Assembly (NCBI GenBank): GCA_009712615.1
Contig: WASR01000159.1
Span: 1 to 8,535, forward strand
Direction of reading: 5' to 3'
DNA length: 8,535 nt
Source: Methanobacterium sp.
GTDB taxonomy: Archaea > Methanobacteriota > Methanobacteria > Methanobacteriales > Methanobacteriaceae
Part shown: one piece after another, positions 6,814 through 8,535 of the stretch
Position numbering within the stretch: position 1 is the stretch's first letter
Layout of the letters: each line of letters starts with the position of its first letter
The notes under the pieces: model-generated
Seen by the model: the letters and a program-made list of their open reading frames with translations, nothing else
What the model was told of the DNA's origin: nothing
Database searches by the model: none
Made by a program: the position numbers and the translations under genes

Positions 6814-7452
6814 TTAACTGAATGATCTGTTTAAATGTAATTCTGCATAAATTGGATCTTCTTTTTTAATTATTTTTAAAATAACTCCATAAATATATTC
6901 GAAGGGCACTTCTAAATCTTCAGATGTTCGTATATATTTCACACCATTCTTATGAAAAACCTTTGTAACTGTAAAGACTTTCAGTGGCAATTCACCTGTA
7001 CAACTTTTTGTGTACCATAAATTTGAAAGTGGACATGAATTTGGTAAAAGCACTTTGTCGCAGGATATAAGTTTTTTAGGACTATGTTGAACAACAAGGT
7101 AATCTCCTTTATCAATACCAGAACCCATGGATTTTTCCATTTGTATTAAATTTAATTTTTGGAGTTTATTGGATGTATTTCCCTGGTTGATCTGTTTTTC
7201 CACAAACTTAGCTGTTATAACTTCCAAACAGCTATTAGGTATTCCCATTTCCCTCAGATAATCGTGAATTCCCATCTCAAACGCAATGGAAAGCCTGACC
7301 CAACTATCCACCTCTCTGCAAAATGTTTCTGAATTATTGGTTCGCATTGGACATTTCCAACAATATTTTTCTTCTAAACTCTCAACAAGATCAGCATAAT
7401 GCTTTTTTGATAGCTTTCTGAAGATTTCCAAGTTATCTGATATTCCTGCCAT
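6814..7452 (-). CDS. Cys-rich protein with S24/S26 peptidase-like C-terminal domain, unknown function
   Basis: Starting at the ATG behind GGAG (7459-7462) gives 212 residues. Residues 31-45 contain CWKCP and FC, a Cys-x2-Cys-x10-Cys arrangement inside a mostly helical N-terminal half (1 to about 100), which could hold zinc or an Fe-S cluster. Residues 108-121, SMGSGIDKGDYLVV, match the spacing of the S24/S26 signature SMxPTIxxGDxVxV, with Ser108 at the nucleophile position. Further on, VFTVTKV (159-165), GVKYIRTSEDL (170-180) and EYIYGVILKI (185-194) resemble the later strands of LexA/signal-peptidase domains. Whether Lys164 is the general base is unclear: in one alignment it is one place off and Thr163 takes that slot, so the domain may be inactive. 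There is no membrane anchor, so it is not an ordinary signal peptidase. I do not recognise the full-length family. It lies 67 bases after ogg and before the GAF gene, probably in one operon. Confidence 0.7.
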   Translation of the reverse strand: MAGISDNLEIFRKLSKKHYADLVESLEEKYCWKCPMRTNNSETFCREVDSWVRLSIAFEMGIHDYLREMGIPNSCLEVITAKFVEKQINQGNTSNKLQKLNLIQMEKSMGSGIDKGDYLVVQHSPKKLISCDKVLLPNSCPLSNLWYTKSCTGELPLKVFTVTKVFHKNGVKYIRTSEDLEVPFEYIYGVILKIIKKEDPIYAELHLNRSFS

Positions 7453-7458
7453 GACAAT

Positions 7459-7462
7459 CTCC
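7459..7462 (-). promoter_or_regulatory. ribosome binding site that fixes the S24-like start
   Basis: The minus strand reads GGAG, six bases before the ATG at 7450-7452. The longer frame would begin at a TTG (7465-7467) just before this site, without a site of its own, so the ATG is preferred. Confidence 0.6.
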
Positions 7463-7519
7463 AACAAATAATATATTGGGGTGATTCATAATCATTTTTT
7501 CTAATTCACATAATATTTT

Positions 7520-8506
7520 CTAGTCCTTATTTTTCTGTCTAATTCTATCTAAAAGCCCAGATTTTCTAGCGTAATGGAACATATAAAGCTGTACATACCC
7601 TGCATTATTAGAAAATTTTTTCATTCCGAATTCCCGTGCCTTTATCGGTTTAATTTCATTTCCTTTGAAGTACATGTCAGATACTATTCTTCCTATCCAC
7701 ACATCCACTGGAAATGCTTCTTTAAATCCAAATCCATAGAATAATATGCAGTCTGCAACTTTTGGACCAACTCCTGGCAAATCCAACATGGTATCAAAAG
7801 CTTGTTTGTAACTCATTTCAGGAATATCTTCGATTTTAATATTGTTCTGGATAATTTCCGCTGTTTTGATCATGTACTTTGCCCTGTAACCCACACCACA
7901 ACTTTTAAGATTCTTATCAAAACTGTGATCATCTGGAAACTTATTATCACAGCGATCCATCTCTTCTAAATCGTGCTCTGGCACAGTTTTCAGGATATCT
8001 GGGGATGGGAAGGAGTACCAACTGGTTGAATCAAATTTGTATTCTTTACCCCATTTGGTCTTAATATCCTTGATTGATCTGTTCCAACGTATAATTGAAC
8101 AGTTTGCAGAGGATATTGAGGATATGATACATTCAAAAGGATCATGCGCTTTAAACAATCGTAAACCAGTACAAAAATCAATGGTAGGCTTTAATTTACT
8201 GTCTTTTCTTAAAAAATTGTAAAAAGTGTTAAGATCATCGTTTAAACCAAAAATATCCATTAAATTTGTGCGAATACTCTCTAATTCTAAATTCTCTTCA
8301 GATTCAGCTTCAATATCCAGCACACCCTCCAGATTTTCTTGCTTGATTTTTATGAGGCAGTGCTGATTATCAACTATTATGAGCTCCTGGAAATAGCCAT
8401 CTTTCATTAACCATGCTGGTTGTGATGTTTGACCGCTGTTAATTGTAAGATCCAGATTAAATGGGCCACTATATTCTTTTGGATCAATTTCAAAGCTTAA
8501 TTTCAT
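7520..8506 (-). CDS. ogg: 8-oxoguanine DNA glycosylase / AP lyase, OGG1 family
   Basis: This 328-residue protein has the OGG1 layout. An N-terminal OGG_N-type domain (1 to about 115) contains FNLDLTINSGQTSQPAW (16-32), comparable to the SGQSFRW region of human OGG1. It is followed by helical domains with SSISSANCSIIRW (129-141) and GVGYRAKYM (204-212), then the helix-hairpin-helix LPGVGPKVADC (243-253) and PVDVW (266-270). Lys249 and Asp268 are the Schiff-base and activating residues and fall at the same numbers as in human OGG1. The enzyme excises 8-oxoguanine opposite C and nicks the abasic site, starting base-excision repair. The human His270 position is Trp. The ATG start is the only good one, with a weak upstream AAGGA. 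It is probably the first gene of a cluster with the S24-like and GAF genes, as no terminator is evident in the 67-base gap. The window ends 29 bases upstream, so its promoter is incomplete. Confidence 0.94.
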   Translation of the reverse strand: MKLSFEIDPKEYSGPFNLDLTINSGQTSQPAWLMKDGYFQELIIVDNQHCLIKIKQENLEGVLDIEAESEENLELESIRTNLMDIFGLNDDLNTFYNFLRKDSKLKPTIDFCTGLRLFKAHDPFECIISSISSANCSIIRWNRSIKDIKTKWGKEYKFDSTSWYSFPSPDILKTVPEHDLEEMDRCDNKFPDDHSFDKNLKSCGVGYRAKYMIKTAEIIQNNIKIEDIPEMSYKQAFDTMLDLPGVGPKVADCILFYGFGFKEAFPVDVWIGRIVSDMYFKGNEIKPIKAREFGMKKFSNNAGYVQLYMFHYARKSGLLDRIRQKNKD

Positions 8507-8535
8507 GATAATTAAATTCCTTTTAATTATTACTG

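Noticed and set aside
7990..8222. Overlapping short frames on both strands inside ogg
   Set aside because: They lie within the well-supported glycosylase frame and show no motif or start signal.
1..8535. CRISPR arrays, insertion sequences, tRNA or rRNA genes
   Set aside because: No regularly spaced direct repeats, transposase-like frames, terminal inverted repeats or cloverleaf-like segments were found by reading both strands. The inverted repeats seen are single local dyads.

Overview
The window looks like chromosomal DNA from a methanogenic archaeon, most likely of the order Methanobacteriales (Methanobacterium-like). The reasons are low GC content, AT-rich TATA-type promoters, Shine-Dalgarno sites of the archaeal GGTGA/GGAGG type, a cobamide ring-contraction enzyme carrying a cysteine-rich tail, lysine synthesis through diaminopimelate, an archaeal OGG1-type glycosylase and a methanogen-style GAF protein. 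The placement comes from recognising gene families by eye and has not been checked by a database search.

Layout. Positions 1-113 hold the 3' end of an unidentified plus-strand gene. It is followed by an AT-rich hairpin and by cbiH (195-1256, +), a cobalt-precorrin C17-methyltransferase fused to a small Cys-rich domain. Positions 1257-1500 form a convergent intergenic region with a T8 tract and several overlapping dyads. Next, on the minus strand and transcribed right to left, come argD (3845-5017), then lysA (2424-3710) and dapF (1501-2427). lysA and dapF overlap by four bases (ATGA). A divergent promoter region (5018-5220) separates argD from a plus-strand cyclophilin gene (5221-5646), whose stop codon lies inside a strong hairpin. 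A small secreted protein with a chagasin-type NPTTG loop follows (5799-6164, +), ending at a T9 tract. The right end is a minus-strand cluster: an OGG1-family 8-oxoguanine glycosylase (7520-8506), a Cys-rich protein with an S24/S26 peptidase-like signature (6814-7452), and a single-GAF-domain protein (6188-6775).

How the genes work together. dapF and lysA catalyse the last two steps of lysine synthesis by the DAP route (LL-DAP to meso-DAP to lysine). argD supplies the aminotransferase step of arginine synthesis and could also serve a DAP-type aminotransferase step. cbiH serves cobamide synthesis, which methanogens need for the corrinoid-dependent methyltransferase of methanogenesis. The right-hand cluster is the most unusual part. 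A base-excision repair glycosylase lies head-to-tail with a cytosolic S24/S26-like protein that has an N-terminal Cys motif, and then with a GAF sensor-like protein. This arrangement suggests an oxidative-damage or redox response unit, but that is inference only. No rRNA, tRNA, CRISPR array or mobile element was seen.

Several starts were moved from the longest reading frame to the start codon best placed behind a Shine-Dalgarno site: lysA to 3710, argD to 5017, the chagasin-like gene to a TTG at 5799, and the S24-like gene to 7452. The GAF gene was moved to an ATG at 6775 with weaker support.
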